DNA of 64,000 nt, taken from the NCBI RefSeq assembly GCF_001865575.2, contig NZ_CP017561.2, positions 2,480,001 through 2,544,000 on the forward strand, given 5' to 3'. The notes under the pieces were generated by a model. The model was not told the DNA's origin. It saw only the letters and a list, made by a program, of their open reading frames with translations, and did not search any database. Source of the DNA: Paraburkholderia sprentiae WSM5005. GTDB taxonomy: Bacteria; Pseudomonadota; Gammaproteobacteria; Burkholderiales; Burkholderiaceae. Of the stretch, positions 9,198 through 17,901 are shown piece by piece (within the stretch, counting starts at the first letter, position 1; each line of letters opens with the position of its first letter). Both the position numbers and the translations under genes were made by a program.

Positions 9198-9959
9198 TTG
9201 ACCGATTCCACCCAAGGCCCGCCCGCCCGGGCCGGCCATCTCAAAGAATTTGCCGCCGGCGCGCGCGACATCGTTCCGATGATGGTCGGCGCCGCGCCGT
9301 TCGGCGTCATTTTCGGCACGCTCGTGACATCCGGCCCGCTGCATTTGTGGCACGGCCAGCTGATGTCGCTCGTCGTCTTCGCGGGCTCCGCGCAGTTCAT
9401 CGCGCTCGGACTCATCGCCGGGCATGCGAGCTTCGCCGTGATCTGGGCGACCACGTTCGTCGTCAATCTGCGTCATGTGCTGTATAGCGCCACGCTCGCG
9501 CCGCACGTCGCGCATCTGCCGAAGCGCTGGCGTTGGGCGCTCGGCGCGCTGCTCACCGACGAAGTCTTCGCGGTCGCGTGGGAGCACTACCGGCATCGCG
9601 AGCCAGGCACGGTCGGCCCGTACTATTTCTTCGGCGCCGGTGTCGCGATGTACCTGAACTGGCAGCTGTGGACCGTCGCCGGCCTGCTATTCGGCGCGGC
9701 TTTCCCGGGCCTGCAATCGCTCGGTCTGGACTTCGCGATGGTTGCGACCTTCATCGCGATCGTCGTGCCGCAACTGGTCGCGCTGCGCTATCTCGCGGCA
9801 GCCGTCACCGCCGGCACGCTGGCGTTTTTCTGGCAGGCATGGCCGTACAAGCTCGGCCTGCTAGGCGCGGTGTTCGCGGGAGTCGCGGTCGGCGTGCTGC
9901 TGTCGATGTCGCGTCCGAACCTGCGCGGCGCGCGCCGCACCGCGGGGGCCTCGCGATGA
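9198..9959 (+). CDS. azlC: AzlC-family branched-chain amino acid exporter subunit
   Basis: 253 residues from a TTG start at 9198. The TTG is chosen because AAGGAGG lies six bases upstream, whereas more upstream in-frame starts lack a ribosome site and would add a non-conserved Arg/Ser-rich tail. About seven or eight membrane helices are visible, with the AzlC hallmark region MMVGAAPFGVIFGTL near residue 25 and NLRHVLYSATLAPH near 90. AzlC pairs with the small AzlD to export branched-chain amino acids or analogues. The stop overlaps the azlD start (ATGA). Confidence 0.92.
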   Translation: MTDSTQGPPARAGHLKEFAAGARDIVPMMVGAAPFGVIFGTLVTSGPLHLWHGQLMSLVVFAGSAQFIALGLIAGHASFAVIWATTFVVNLRHVLYSATLAPHVAHLPKRWRWALGALLTDEVFAVAWEHYRHREPGTVGPYYFFGAGVAMYLNWQLWTVAGLLFGAAFPGLQSLGLDFAMVATFIAIVVPQLVALRYLAAAVTAGTLAFFWQAWPYKLGLLGAVFAGVAVGVLLSMSRPNLRGARRTAGASR

Positions 9960-10279
9960 ACTACGTCGTTCTGATCGTCGGCATGGCCGCGATTACGTGG
10001 CTGATCCGCGCGGCGGTGTTCGTGCTCGGCGACCGGCTCGTGTTCCCACCGCTTCTGCGCACCGCGCTCAGCTTCGTGCCCGTCACCGTGCTGACCGCGA
10101 TCATCGTCCCGATGGCCGTGTCGCCGCACGGCCACAACGCCGAGTTGACCTGGCGCAACCCGCAGCTGGTCGGCGCACTCGCCGCGATCATCGTCAGTGC
10201 GCTGACGCGCCGGCCGCTGCTGACGATCGCAATCGGTCTAGTCGTGTTCTTCGTCTGGCAGTGGGCGGTGCTGAAGTAA
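9956..10279 (+). CDS. azlD: AzlD-family branched-chain amino acid transport partner
   Basis: 107 residues with four predicted membrane helices. It shows the AzlD features ITWLIRAAVFVLGDR near the N-terminus, FVPVTVLTAIIVPM in the middle and ALTRRPLLTIAIGL near the C-terminus. It overlaps azlC by four bases, so the two are translationally coupled. Together they would form the inner-membrane exporter; the upstream AraC-type regulator is the likely controller. Confidence 0.92.
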   Translation: MNYVVLIVGMAAITWLIRAAVFVLGDRLVFPPLLRTALSFVPVTVLTAIIVPMAVSPHGHNAELTWRNPQLVGALAAIIVSALTRRPLLTIAIGLVVFFVWQWAVLK

Positions 10280-10536
10280 GCGCACTCCTCCTTCGTGCTC
10301 AGCAACTGATCCGCGGTCCGTCGACACCGCGCCACGTCGCCGGCCGACCCTCAAGTTTCCCGCCACCCCGCCGATATGCAGTCGAGGTCCGCTCATCGGG
10401 AGTCGTCCCGCTGGTTACGCGGCAACAGGTTGGAATCAAGCGCGTCGGCAGCCGGCGTCGCGTCGCGTCGGTCCGTGAGTGGCCGGGCGATCTTGCGACG
10501 GCGCGCCGCGCGCGGCCGCATTAAACGGGATAACAC

Positions 10537-11304
10537 ATGGGTCAAATCACCCTGAAGCTCAAGGACGAGACCGTCGCGTCGCTGCGCAAGGACTTCGAGG
10601 CCTTTTTGCGGGTCTCGCTGAAGCTCGATCCGCAGTTCGCGACGCCGTCGTTCGAGGATTTCCTGCGCGCGAAGCTGCTCGACAATATGGTGCCGCTCAC
10701 CGAGCACGCAGTGCAGCGGATGCTGCAGGGCGGTCAGTACGCATGGGCCAAACGCACGCTCGACAAGGAGTTTCCGGACGTCGTGTCGATCCTGATGCGG
10801 CAGGCGAGCGAGTTTGGCTTCGGTTTCGCGGCGCGCTCGGAATGGACGCCCGAGGAGCTCACCAAGCAATGCCGCGAGTGGGCGGCCGCGATCGTCAAGG
10901 AAGCCGAAGGCGACGCGACGCTGGTCGACCCGCTCGCCTCGCAGATCAAGAGCACGGTGCAGGACATCCAGTCGCTCGAGGAAGTGATGCAGACGCCGGC
11001 GTGGCGGCTCGTCGAATCGCTGCGCCAGCGCGTCTACGAGGCGAAGGTCGCGTGCGAGACGAGCGTGGGCAGCACCGCTCGCGAGAAGCTCGGCGAACTG
11101 CGCGGGCTGTTGCGGCTCGGCATTTCGCACGGCACGTTCCAGAAGCAGGAAGCGCAGCAGATCATGGAGTATCTGCGGCTCCTGAAGCCGGAGATTTTCG
11201 TCGAGGAGCCGTACGACGTGTTCTCGCGGCTCGCGGCATGGCTGCGCAATTTCTTCGTGCCGCCGTCTCCGGTCGCGCAGCAACAGCAGCGGCAGTCGCG
11301 CTGA
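10537..11304 (+). CDS. conserved hypothetical cytoplasmic protein
   Basis: 255 residues without signal peptide or membrane segment. I do not recognise a named domain. The protein looks mostly helical and charged, with a Trp/Arg-containing central region (residues 90-160). The C-terminus includes a short hydrophobic patch (LAAWLRNFF) and ends in a Gln-rich tail. ATG at 10537 follows GGGATAAC, a weak ribosome site. It converges on the helicase gene, leaving 50 bases. It stands alone with 257 bases of apparently empty sequence upstream. Confidence 0.72.
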   Translation: MGQITLKLKDETVASLRKDFEAFLRVSLKLDPQFATPSFEDFLRAKLLDNMVPLTEHAVQRMLQGGQYAWAKRTLDKEFPDVVSILMRQASEFGFGFAARSEWTPEELTKQCREWAAAIVKEAEGDATLVDPLASQIKSTVQDIQSLEEVMQTPAWRLVESLRQRVYEAKVACETSVGSTAREKLGELRGLLRLGISHGTFQKQEAQQIMEYLRLLKPEIFVEEPYDVFSRLAAWLRNFFVPPSPVAQQQQRQSR

Positions 11305-11354
11305 GCGTGTATTGACGCGCACCCGCGCGTCAGCCGCAACGCGCCGCGCCCCGC

Positions 11355-13343
11355 TCAATCCCACATCTTTCTGAGCTTCGCCGCGATCTCGATCTTCGCC
11401 TGCGCGGCCGCGGCGAGCCCTGCCGCGCTCGGCGCGCTCGCCACCGGCACGCGCGGCCATGCGTAGGCATCGAACAGCGGCAGCATCGGCGTGGCGATGA
11501 AGCGGGTGCGCGACGCCCACACATGCCGGTCGCCCAGATGCGTCTGGTTGTGCACGTAAAAGCGCTGCGGCACGACGATATGCAGGTCTTCCTTCGCGCG
11601 CGTCATCGCCACGTAGAGCAGGCGCCGCTCCTCGTCGATTTCCTCGTCGCTGCCGGTGCCGAGATCGGACGGAATGCAGCCGTCGACGCCGTTCAGCACG
11701 AACACGTTGCGCCACTCCTGGCCCTTCGCCGAATGGATCGTCGACAGGATCAGGTAGTCCTCGTCGATCAGCGGCACGCCGGATTCGTCGCTGGTGGCAT
11801 CGGGTGGGTCGAGCGTCAGCTCGGTCAGGAAACGCTCGCGCGACGCATACGTGCCCGCGATGCTTTCCATCTGCAGCAGGTCCGCGTGACGGATCGCGGC
11901 GTCGTCGTGATTGCGCTCGAGGTGCGGCTCGTACCAGCGCCGCACCATCTCGAACTCGGCGGGCCACGGGGTTTGCCGCCCATACACACTCGACATCAGC
12001 CGGACGAACGGATGCCAGTCTTCCCGCGCGCGCGCGGGCGCCGCAAAAGCGGCCAGTACGCCGCCCGCGGTCGCGACTGGATCGCCGCCGCCCGCGCGCG
12101 CGACGATGTCGTCGAGCAGCTTCGCCGCGGTGGCCGGGCCGACGCCCGGCAGCAGCTGGACGACCCGAAAGCCGGCGACGCGGTCGCGCGGATTCTCGGC
12201 CCAGCGCAGCACCGCGAGCACGTCCTTCACATGGATCGAGTCGAGAAATTTCAGCCCGCCGAACTTGACGAACGGGATGTTGCGGCGCGTGAGTTCGATC
12301 TCTAGCGCGGCGCTGTGATGCGCGGCTCGAAACAGCACCGCCTGCGACTTCAGCTTCACGCCCTGCTCGCGCGCTTCGAGCACCTGCTCGACGACGTAGC
12401 GGGCTTGCGCGGCATCGTCGGCGACCGTGACGAGGCGCGGGCGCTGCGCCGACGCCTTGTCGGTCCACAGATTCTTCGTGTAGCGCTCGCTCGCGAGTTC
12501 GATCACCGCGTTCGACGCGGCCAGAATCGGCTCGGTCGAGCGATAGTTGCGCTCGAGCGTGACCTGTCTCGCCGGCGGCTCGAACTGCGCGGGGAAGTCG
12601 AGGATATTGCGCACGGTCGCGCCGCGAAACGAATAGATGGATTGCGCGTCGTCGCCCACCACGGTCAGGCCGCGGCCGTCCGGCTTCAGCGCGAACAGGA
12701 TAGACGCCTGCAGGCGGTTGGTGTCCTGATATTCGTCGACCAGCACGTGATCGAAGCGCGCCGACAGATCGGCCGCGATAGCGGGCTCCGCGGCCATGTG
12801 CGACCAGTAGAGCAGCAGATCGTCGTAATCGAGCACGCTCTGTTTCTGTTTCGCGTCGACGTAGGCGGCGAACAGCCGGCGCAGATCCTCCTCCCATTCG
12901 CGACACCACGGAAACGCGCGCTCCAGCACCTGGCCGAGCGATGCGCCGGTGTTGACGACGCGCGAGTAGATCGCAAAGCAGGTGCCCTTCGCCGGAAAGC
13001 GCCGCTCCTTCGCGGACAGCCCGAGCTCGTGGCGCACGAGGTTCATCAGATCGGCGGAGTCTTCGCGGTCGTTGATCGTGAACGCGGGCGCGAGACCGAT
13101 CAGATCCGCGTATTCGCGCAATAGCCGCGCGCCGACGCTATGAAACGTGCCCGCCCACGTCAGCCCTTGCGCGAGCGCGGCGCGGGCCCCGACGGTGGTG
13201 GCGCCCGCGATCACGAGTAGCGCGCCGGGCGGCGCGTCCGGCGTGTCGGTCCCGTATTCGACGGCTTCGCGTTGGGCGGCGTTGAGCTTCGCGAGCCAGG
13301 CGGCGGTATCGAACGACGGAGCGAATTCGGCGACGGTGGACAC
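11355..13343 (-). CDS. UvrD/Rep-type superfamily 1 helicase lacking Walker A
   Basis: 662 residues. Recognisable SF1A motifs are the Q-motif region LNAAQREAVEYG (20-31), motif II VDEYQD (202-207), motif III GDDAQSIYSFRG (230-241), motif IV LERNYRST (near 265), motif V STIHSAKGQEW (near 545) and motif VI LLYVAMTRAKE (near 590). Motif I is gone: the protein runs from LLVIAGA (42-48) straight into TTVGARAALAQG and the WAGTFHS motif. In normal UvrD proteins GSGKT plus roughly 45 residues, including motif Ia, lie there. The reading frame is intact, so this is an in-frame internal deletion. ATP hydrolysis should be abolished if the sequence is correct. A LexA-like box lies 45 bases upstream. Confidence 0.88.
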   Translation of the reverse strand: MSTVAEFAPSFDTAAWLAKLNAAQREAVEYGTDTPDAPPGALLVIAGATTVGARAALAQGLTWAGTFHSVGARLLREYADLIGLAPAFTINDREDSADLMNLVRHELGLSAKERRFPAKGTCFAIYSRVVNTGASLGQVLERAFPWCREWEEDLRRLFAAYVDAKQKQSVLDYDDLLLYWSHMAAEPAIAADLSARFDHVLVDEYQDTNRLQASILFALKPDGRGLTVVGDDAQSIYSFRGATVRNILDFPAQFEPPARQVTLERNYRSTEPILAASNAVIELASERYTKNLWTDKASAQRPRLVTVADDAAQARYVVEQVLEAREQGVKLKSQAVLFRAAHHSAALEIELTRRNIPFVKFGGLKFLDSIHVKDVLAVLRWAENPRDRVAGFRVVQLLPGVGPATAAKLLDDIVARAGGGDPVATAGGVLAAFAAPARAREDWHPFVRLMSSVYGRQTPWPAEFEMVRRWYEPHLERNHDDAAIRHADLLQMESIAGTYASRERFLTELTLDPPDATSDESGVPLIDEDYLILSTIHSAKGQEWRNVFVLNGVDGCIPSDLGTGSDEEIDEERRLLYVAMTRAKEDLHIVVPQRFYVHNQTHLGDRHVWASRTRFIATPMLPLFDAYAWPRVPVASAPSAAGLAAAAQAKIEIAAKLRKMWD

Positions 13344-13387
13344 GGGTCGGTTTTGCGGGTTGGAGGGATTTCAGGATGCGACGCACA

Positions 13388-13416
13388 CTGTATATCCATA
13401 CAACCCCATGCGACAA
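13388..13416 (-). promoter_or_regulatory. candidate promoter with degenerate LexA (SOS) box
   Basis: CTGT (13388-13391), eight bases, then ACAA (13400-13403): a single mismatch to the CTGT-N8-ACAG SOS box. On the minus strand a TTGTCG -35 (13411-13416 read in reverse) and a TATACA -10 (within 13389-13394) with 16-base spacing overlap the box, as is usual for LexA-repressed promoters. It would drive the helicase gene that starts at 13343. Confidence 0.5.
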
Positions 13417-13493
13417 GCGCCCTTTTTTGAGCGCCTACGTGTATGAGTGAAAGGTTGACCGGCGGATGCCCGCCTGCCGGTCGACGCCGCGCG

Positions 13494-13757
13494 CTACTGC
13501 TTCTTCGCGTCCTTCACGTTGGCCTCAGCGCTGGCCTTGTCGGCGTCGGCCTGCGCGTCGGTTTTGGTCTTGTCCGCCTTCGCCTGGGCGACTGCGGCTT
13601 TCTTGTCGGCCTTCGCCTGTTCCTTCGCGGCCTTCTTGTCCGCATGCGTGGTGGGCGCCGCGGCCGGCGTGGCCGTCTGCGCGAACCCGGCCGACGACAG
13701 GCAACCTACGATCAGCGCGGCGTAAATCCGGTTTCGGGTCGAATGGTTGATGTTCAT
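13494..13757 (-). CDS. small exported Ala/Lys-rich protein
   Basis: 87 residues. A signal peptide (about residues 1-26, ending GFAQ) is followed by a low-complexity, highly charged region rich in Lys, Ala, Asp and Gln (KADKKAA, QAKADK, DADKAS). It probably forms a single periplasmic helix or coiled coil. The function is not known. The next gene upstream on the same strand encodes a longer protein of the same design, so the two may be related. Confidence 0.68.
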   Translation of the reverse strand: MNINHSTRNRIYAALIVGCLSSAGFAQTATPAAAPTTHADKKAAKEQAKADKKAAVAQAKADKTKTDAQADADKASAEANVKDAKKQ

Positions 13758-13847
13758 CTGCGATCTCCCTGACGTAAAACTGGTTAAGCGAAACTCACCC
13801 GCGGCGCGCGAGCCTCGCCACTCACGCGCCGCCGCATCGAGCCCGGT

Positions 13848-14366
13848 TTAATGCTTGACGTCCGCGCCATCGGCCTGCGCGGCAGCCTGCCCTTGCATGT
13901 TCATCTTCATTTCGTCATTGGCGGTCTGTCTGTCCGCCTTCTGGTTCAGCTTCGCGCCGCGCACCTGCTCCTTGTACTGGTCCTTTGCGGCCTTCTGCTG
14001 CGCCTTCAATTCCGCTTTCGAGGATTTTTTCGCCGCACGATACTCGGCGTTGGCCTTCGCGTCGGCGTCGCGCCTCTGCACGAGCGGGTCGGTCGAGCCC
14101 GAAGCCGTCAAACGGGCCGGCGGCGGAGCTTCGACGCCTTGCGCGGCAGGCGCGCCCGGGACTTGCTGCATGCCTTGCGCAGCGGGCGGCGCCTGCAAGC
14201 GCTGTGCGCCAGCTGCGGACGGCGGCGCCATCTCGGCGGTGCCTTGGGTCTGGATCTGCGCCTGAGCGCCAGGGCCTGCTGCCGGCTGCGCGGTCTGCGC
14301 GACGGCGGCCGTCGCGGTAAAAGCAGTGAGGGCGGTACCGATCAGGAGCGAACGAATCTGGGTCAT
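13848..14366 (-). CDS. exported Ala/Gln-rich protein with charged helical C-terminus
   Basis: 172 residues from ATG at 14366 (MTQIRS), chosen because a clear signal peptide follows (about residues 1-24, ending AVAQ). Residues 25-90 are Pro/Ala/Gln-rich and probably disordered. Residues 95-160 are Lys/Ala/Glu/Gln-rich and predicted helical (YRAAKKSSKAELKAQQKAAK). I cannot assign a family. It lies 90 bases upstream of the similar 87-residue protein on the same strand, with no terminator seen between them. Confidence 0.68.
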   Translation of the reverse strand: MTQIRSLLIGTALTAFTATAAVAQTAQPAAGPGAQAQIQTQGTAEMAPPSAAGAQRLQAPPAAQGMQQVPGAPAAQGVEAPPPARLTASGSTDPLVQRRDADAKANAEYRAAKKSSKAELKAQQKAAKDQYKEQVRGAKLNQKADRQTANDEMKMNMQGQAAAQADGADVKH

Positions 14367-14693
14367 GGCTATCCTCTCTAGCATTGTCGGGACAGGAGCG
14401 CACTCTCTGGCGTTGCGACGAAGGCCTGTGCCGCGCGCCCCGCCGGTGTGTGCGTCGCTGGATTCAGCGGGCTTCGCTGTTGAAGCCCACTTTATGAGCG
14501 AAATCCTTTCGATGCGACCAGCGTTACGGAAGGTTTCACTTTCCGACAACCGAATAACATCTGCTTTCATTTGCTTGCGGGCTCGTTGGGATCACTCCGG
14601 CCCAAGCGGGGCGGCCCCGCGGCGCCGCACCGCGTGCACTTGCCTTATGATGCGAACCCCTAGCCCGACCCTGTGCCCCAAGGTGCAAACGCC
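14367..14693. other. 327-base intergenic region
   Basis: This divergent region separates the exported-protein gene (minus) from the S4-domain gene (plus). It holds a seven-base hairpin, GGGCTTC/GAAGCCC (14469-14488), without a T-run, and a TATGAT -10-like hexamer (14646-14651) upstream of the S4 gene without a convincing -35. No gene or RNA was recognised. Confidence 0.5.
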
Positions 14694-14912
14694 ATGCCGA
14701 ATCTGAACTTCACACTCACCGGCGAATACGTCGAACTACACAATCTGCTGAAAATCACCGGCCTCGCGGACAGCGGCGGCTCCGCGAAGATGATGGTTGC
14801 GGACGGCGCCGTGATGGTCGACGGCCGGGTCGAGACGCGTAAGACCTGCAAGATCCGCGCGGGCCAGGTCGTGCTGCTCGGCGATACGCGGATCGCGGTC
14901 CACGAAGCCTGA
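14694..14912 (+). CDS. S4-domain RNA-binding protein (YbcJ-like)
   Basis: 72 residues forming a single S4 domain: an N-terminal YVELHNLLKITGLADSGG followed by AKMMVADGAVMVDGRVETRK, the characteristic alpha-L RNA-binding fold. The length matches E. coli YbcJ and related free-standing S4 proteins, which are thought to bind structured RNA and are poorly studied. The start ATG at 14694 gives the conserved MPNLNFTL opening; an in-frame upstream start would add seven residues. Confidence 0.88.
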   Translation: MPNLNFTLTGEYVELHNLLKITGLADSGGSAKMMVADGAVMVDGRVETRKTCKIRAGQVVLLGDTRIAVHEA

Positions 14913-15183
14913 CGGCAGTCCGGAAATTCGCAGCACGCCGCGCACCAGCATTGTGCGTCGTCCATCGACATCGGCCGGGCGAGGCAATAAGCTGTCGGTT
15001 TCGACAGGTAAACGACGGACCGCGCCACGGGCGCGAAGTCGGCTGACCGGCTCGCCGCCGCGCCGCGGATTTTCCGGCCCGCGCACCGCCCTGTGGCACA
15101 CGCAGCGCGATGCAGCGCCCCCGCTTGCTCCCGCCCCTTCGCTGTCGCCACCCCTGTTGCCACCTTTCGCCGCCAGGCATCCG

Positions 15184-16599
15184 ATGACGCAACCCAGCTT
15201 CGCCCGAACGGCCAGCCGGCCGCCCACCCTATCCCGCCACGCGGTCGACACCGCGCGGCTCGCCGCGCCGCTCGCGATCGCGCAACTTTCGCAGATGGCG
15301 ATGAGCGTCACCGACACGATCCTGCTCGGCTCGCTCGGCCCCGATGCGCTCGCCGCCGGCGGCCTCGGCGCGAACCTCTTTTTCGTCGTCGTCACGCTAT
15401 TGCAGGGCGTGCTGACCTCGGTCAGTGTCAGCGTCGCCCACGCGCGCGGCGCGCAGGACGACAGCCGCGTGCCGCATATCTACTGGACCGGTTTCGTGCT
15501 GTCGGTGCTGCTGTCGGTGCCGGCGTTCATCCTGCTGTCGTTCGCATCGCACATTCTGGGTGCGTTCGGCGAGCCGGGTCTGCTCGCGCACAACGTCGGC
15601 CAATACGCGGCGGTACTGCGTTGGGGCGCACCCGCGAGCCTGATCGGCGTCGGCCTGATGCGCTCGTTCCTGCCGGCGATCGGCGCGGCGCGGCGCCTGT
15701 TGTGGGTGTCGATCGTCAGCGTCGGGGTGAACGGCTTCCTGAACTACGGCTTGATTCACGGCGCGTACGGGCTGCCGCGGCTCGGCTTTCTCGGCTCGGC
15801 GGCCGCGACCACGATCACCGTGTGGCTGACCGCGCTCGTGCTGATGGCGCTGCTGCATCTGCGGCCGCGCTTCCGGCATTTCGTCGTCGCGACGCGGCCG
15901 AAATTGCCGTTGATGGGCGAATTGTTCGGCATCGGCTGGCCGGTCGCGATCACCTACGGCGTCGAGTCGACGCTGTTCCTTGCCACTGGCCTGATGGTCG
16001 GCCTGCTCGGCGAATCGCAACTAGCCGCGCATCAGATCGCGCTGAACGTCGCATCGGTCGCCTTCATGGTTCCGCTGTCGATCGGCCAGGCGGCCAACGT
16101 GCGGGTCGGCTACTGGGCCGGCGCCGGTCAGCCGCTCGCCGCGCGCCACGCGGGCTTCGTGGCGCTCGCGCTCGGTGTCGGCTTCATGTCGATGTCGGGG
16201 CTCGTGCTGATCACCGCGCCGCGCTGGATCGTCGGCCTGTATCTGCATCTCGACGACCCGGCCAACGCGCCGACCATCGCGCTCGCCAGTTCGCTGCTCG
16301 GCGTGGCGGCGATTTTCCAGATCGTCGACGGTATGCAGGCGGTGGGCTCCGGTTGTCTGCGCGGCCTGAAGGACACGCGCGTGCCGATGATCGCCGCCGC
16401 GTTCGGCTACTGGGTGATCGGGTTTCCGACCGGTTATCTGCTCGCGTTTCACGCCGGCCTCGGCGCGCGCGGCTTGTGGTGGGGTCTCGCGGCAGGCCTC
16501 GCGAGCGTCGCGCTGTTGATGACCCTGCGCTTTCACAGGCTGAGCCTGCGCCGTACGCCGACAGCGGCATCGGTCACGCCGCCGGCGCGGTCGGTCTGA
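15184..16599 (+). CDS. MATE family efflux transporter (NorM-like)
   Basis: 471 residues with about twelve membrane helices in two homologous halves. It has MATE landmarks such as LAAPLAIAQLSQMAMSVTDTILLG in helix 1-2, VEGxxx-type repeats (here GVESTLFLATGLMVGLLG in the second half) and AAHQIALNVASVAFMVPLSIGQAANVRVGYW. These proteins export cationic drugs and metabolites using Na+ or H+ gradients. Start ATG at 15184 (MTQPSF) was taken because the upstream in-frame extension is Arg-rich and lacks family resemblance. The substrate is unknown. Confidence 0.9.
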   Translation: MTQPSFARTASRPPTLSRHAVDTARLAAPLAIAQLSQMAMSVTDTILLGSLGPDALAAGGLGANLFFVVVTLLQGVLTSVSVSVAHARGAQDDSRVPHIYWTGFVLSVLLSVPAFILLSFASHILGAFGEPGLLAHNVGQYAAVLRWGAPASLIGVGLMRSFLPAIGAARRLLWVSIVSVGVNGFLNYGLIHGAYGLPRLGFLGSAAATTITVWLTALVLMALLHLRPRFRHFVVATRPKLPLMGELFGIGWPVAITYGVESTLFLATGLMVGLLGESQLAAHQIALNVASVAFMVPLSIGQAANVRVGYWAGAGQPLAARHAGFVALALGVGFMSMSGLVLITAPRWIVGLYLHLDDPANAPTIALASSLLGVAAIFQIVDGMQAVGSGCLRGLKDTRVPMIAAAFGYWVIGFPTGYLLAFHAGLGARGLWWGLAAGLASVALLMTLRFHRLSLRRTPTAASVTPPARSV

Positions 16600-16745
16600 G
16601 CGAACGAGCGCTATGCGCCACTCGTGAAGCACGCCCCGGCCAACGGTAAAATGCCGCCGCGCCACGCGAGCGCTTGCGCACGTGGCCCTGCCACGCCGCC
16701 GCACCCCCGCTTGTCGCGACACAACATAACCAAGGACCACTCGCC

Positions 16746-17705
16746 ATGCTTGCCCGCATCACCCGCCTGTTCCCGCTCTGGGCCGTGCTCGTCTCGGTCG
16801 CCGCGTATTGTTCGCCGGCCTCGTTTTCCGGCGTCGCGCCGCACGTCACCGCGCTCCTCACGATCATCATGCTGGCGATGGGCGTCACGCTCTCGACCGC
16901 CGATTTCCTGCGCGTCTTCACGCGCCCCGCGCCGGTGATCGCCGGCATCGTGCTGCATTACCTCGTGATGCCGCTCGCCGCATGGGGTATCGCGAAGGCG
17001 CTGCGCATGCCGCCCGACCTGACCGCCGGCATGGTGCTGGTCGGCAGCGTCGCCAGCGGCACCGCGTCGAACGTGATGATCTATCTCGCGCGCGGCGACG
17101 TCGCACTGTCGGTGACGATCAGCGCGCTGTCGACGCTCGTCGGCGTATTCGCGACCCCGCTGCTCACGCGGCTTTACGTCGACGCGTCGATCGTCGTCGA
17201 CGTGCGCGGCATGCTGACGAGCATCGCGCAGATCGTCGCGCTGCCGATCGTCGTCGGTCTCATCGTCAATCGTCTGTTCGGCAAGCTCGTGCGCAAGATC
17301 GAACCGATTCTGCCGCTCGTGTCGATGGTCGCGATCGTGCTGATCATCGGCGCGGTGGTGGGCGGCACGCAGAAGAGCATCGCGTCGGTGGGCCTCCTCG
17401 TGATGGTCGGCGTCGTCCTGCACAATGGCATCGGCCTGCTGGGCGGCTATTGGGGCGGCCGCCTGCTCGGTTTCGACGAAGCCGTCTGCCGTACGCTCGC
17501 GATCGAAGTCGGCATGCAGAACTCCGGACTCGCCGCGACGCTCGGCAAGCTCTATTTCACGCCGCTCGCTGCGCTGCCTGGCGCACTGTTCTCGGTCTGG
17601 CACAACCTGTCGGGCTCGCTGCTCGCGGGAGTGTGGGCGGGCCGCCCGGCCAAAGGCTCGACGCACGCCGATGGCGAGCGCGCGCTGCACGCCGAACGCG
17701 TCTGA
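16746..17705 (+). CDS. BASS-family (bile acid:sodium symporter) transporter
   Basis: 319 residues with nine or ten membrane helices. Family signatures are [14 protein letters not shown] near residue 45, [25 protein letters not shown] near residue 105 and [15 protein letters not shown] [15 protein letters not shown] near residue 255. Bacterial members carry small organic acids (pantoate in the case of PanS) with Na+; the substrate here is not determinable. ATG at 16746 follows an AAGGACC ribosome site. It is monocistronic between the MATE pump and the phospholipase-D-type gene. Confidence 0.87.
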   Translation: MLARITRLFPLWAVLVSVAAYCSPASFSGVAPHVTALLTIIMLAMGVTLSTADFLRVFTRPAPVIAGIVLHYLVMPLAAWGIAKALRMPPDLTAGMVLVGSVASGTASNVMIYLARGDVALSVTISALSTLVGVFATPLLTRLYVDASIVVDVRGMLTSIAQIVALPIVVGLIVNRLFGKLVRKIEPILPLVSMVAIVLIIGAVVGGTQKSIASVGLLVMVGVVLHNGIGLLGGYWGGRLLGFDEAVCRTLAIEVGMQNSGLAATLGKLYFTPLAALPGALFSVWHNLSGSLLAGVWAGRPAKGSTHADGERALHAERV

Positions 17706-17901
17706 AGTCGCTCTGCGCGCCGCGGTTTGCATCAGGTACGGGATCACTGAACCGCGGCGCCCCGACCAAATGAGCGGCATTCGCTTGCGTGCGCGGAACA
17801 CGATTAATACGCGCCCCAATTCCCTTAGAATGGTTTTCTCGACAGCGCAGTAGGCCTTCGCTGTCGTCACGCAAAAAGCTTGCAAACAAGGGGAAAACAG
17901 C

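Noticed and set aside
10393..12909. Long minus-strand open frame running through the hypothetical gene and the helicase
   Set aside because: It is Arg-rich and lies antisense or out of frame to better-supported genes; a high-GC shadow frame.
15093..16649. Long plus-strand frame overlapping the MATE pump
   Set aside because: Arg/Ala/Asp-rich translation in a different frame from the recognised MATE protein; no domain.
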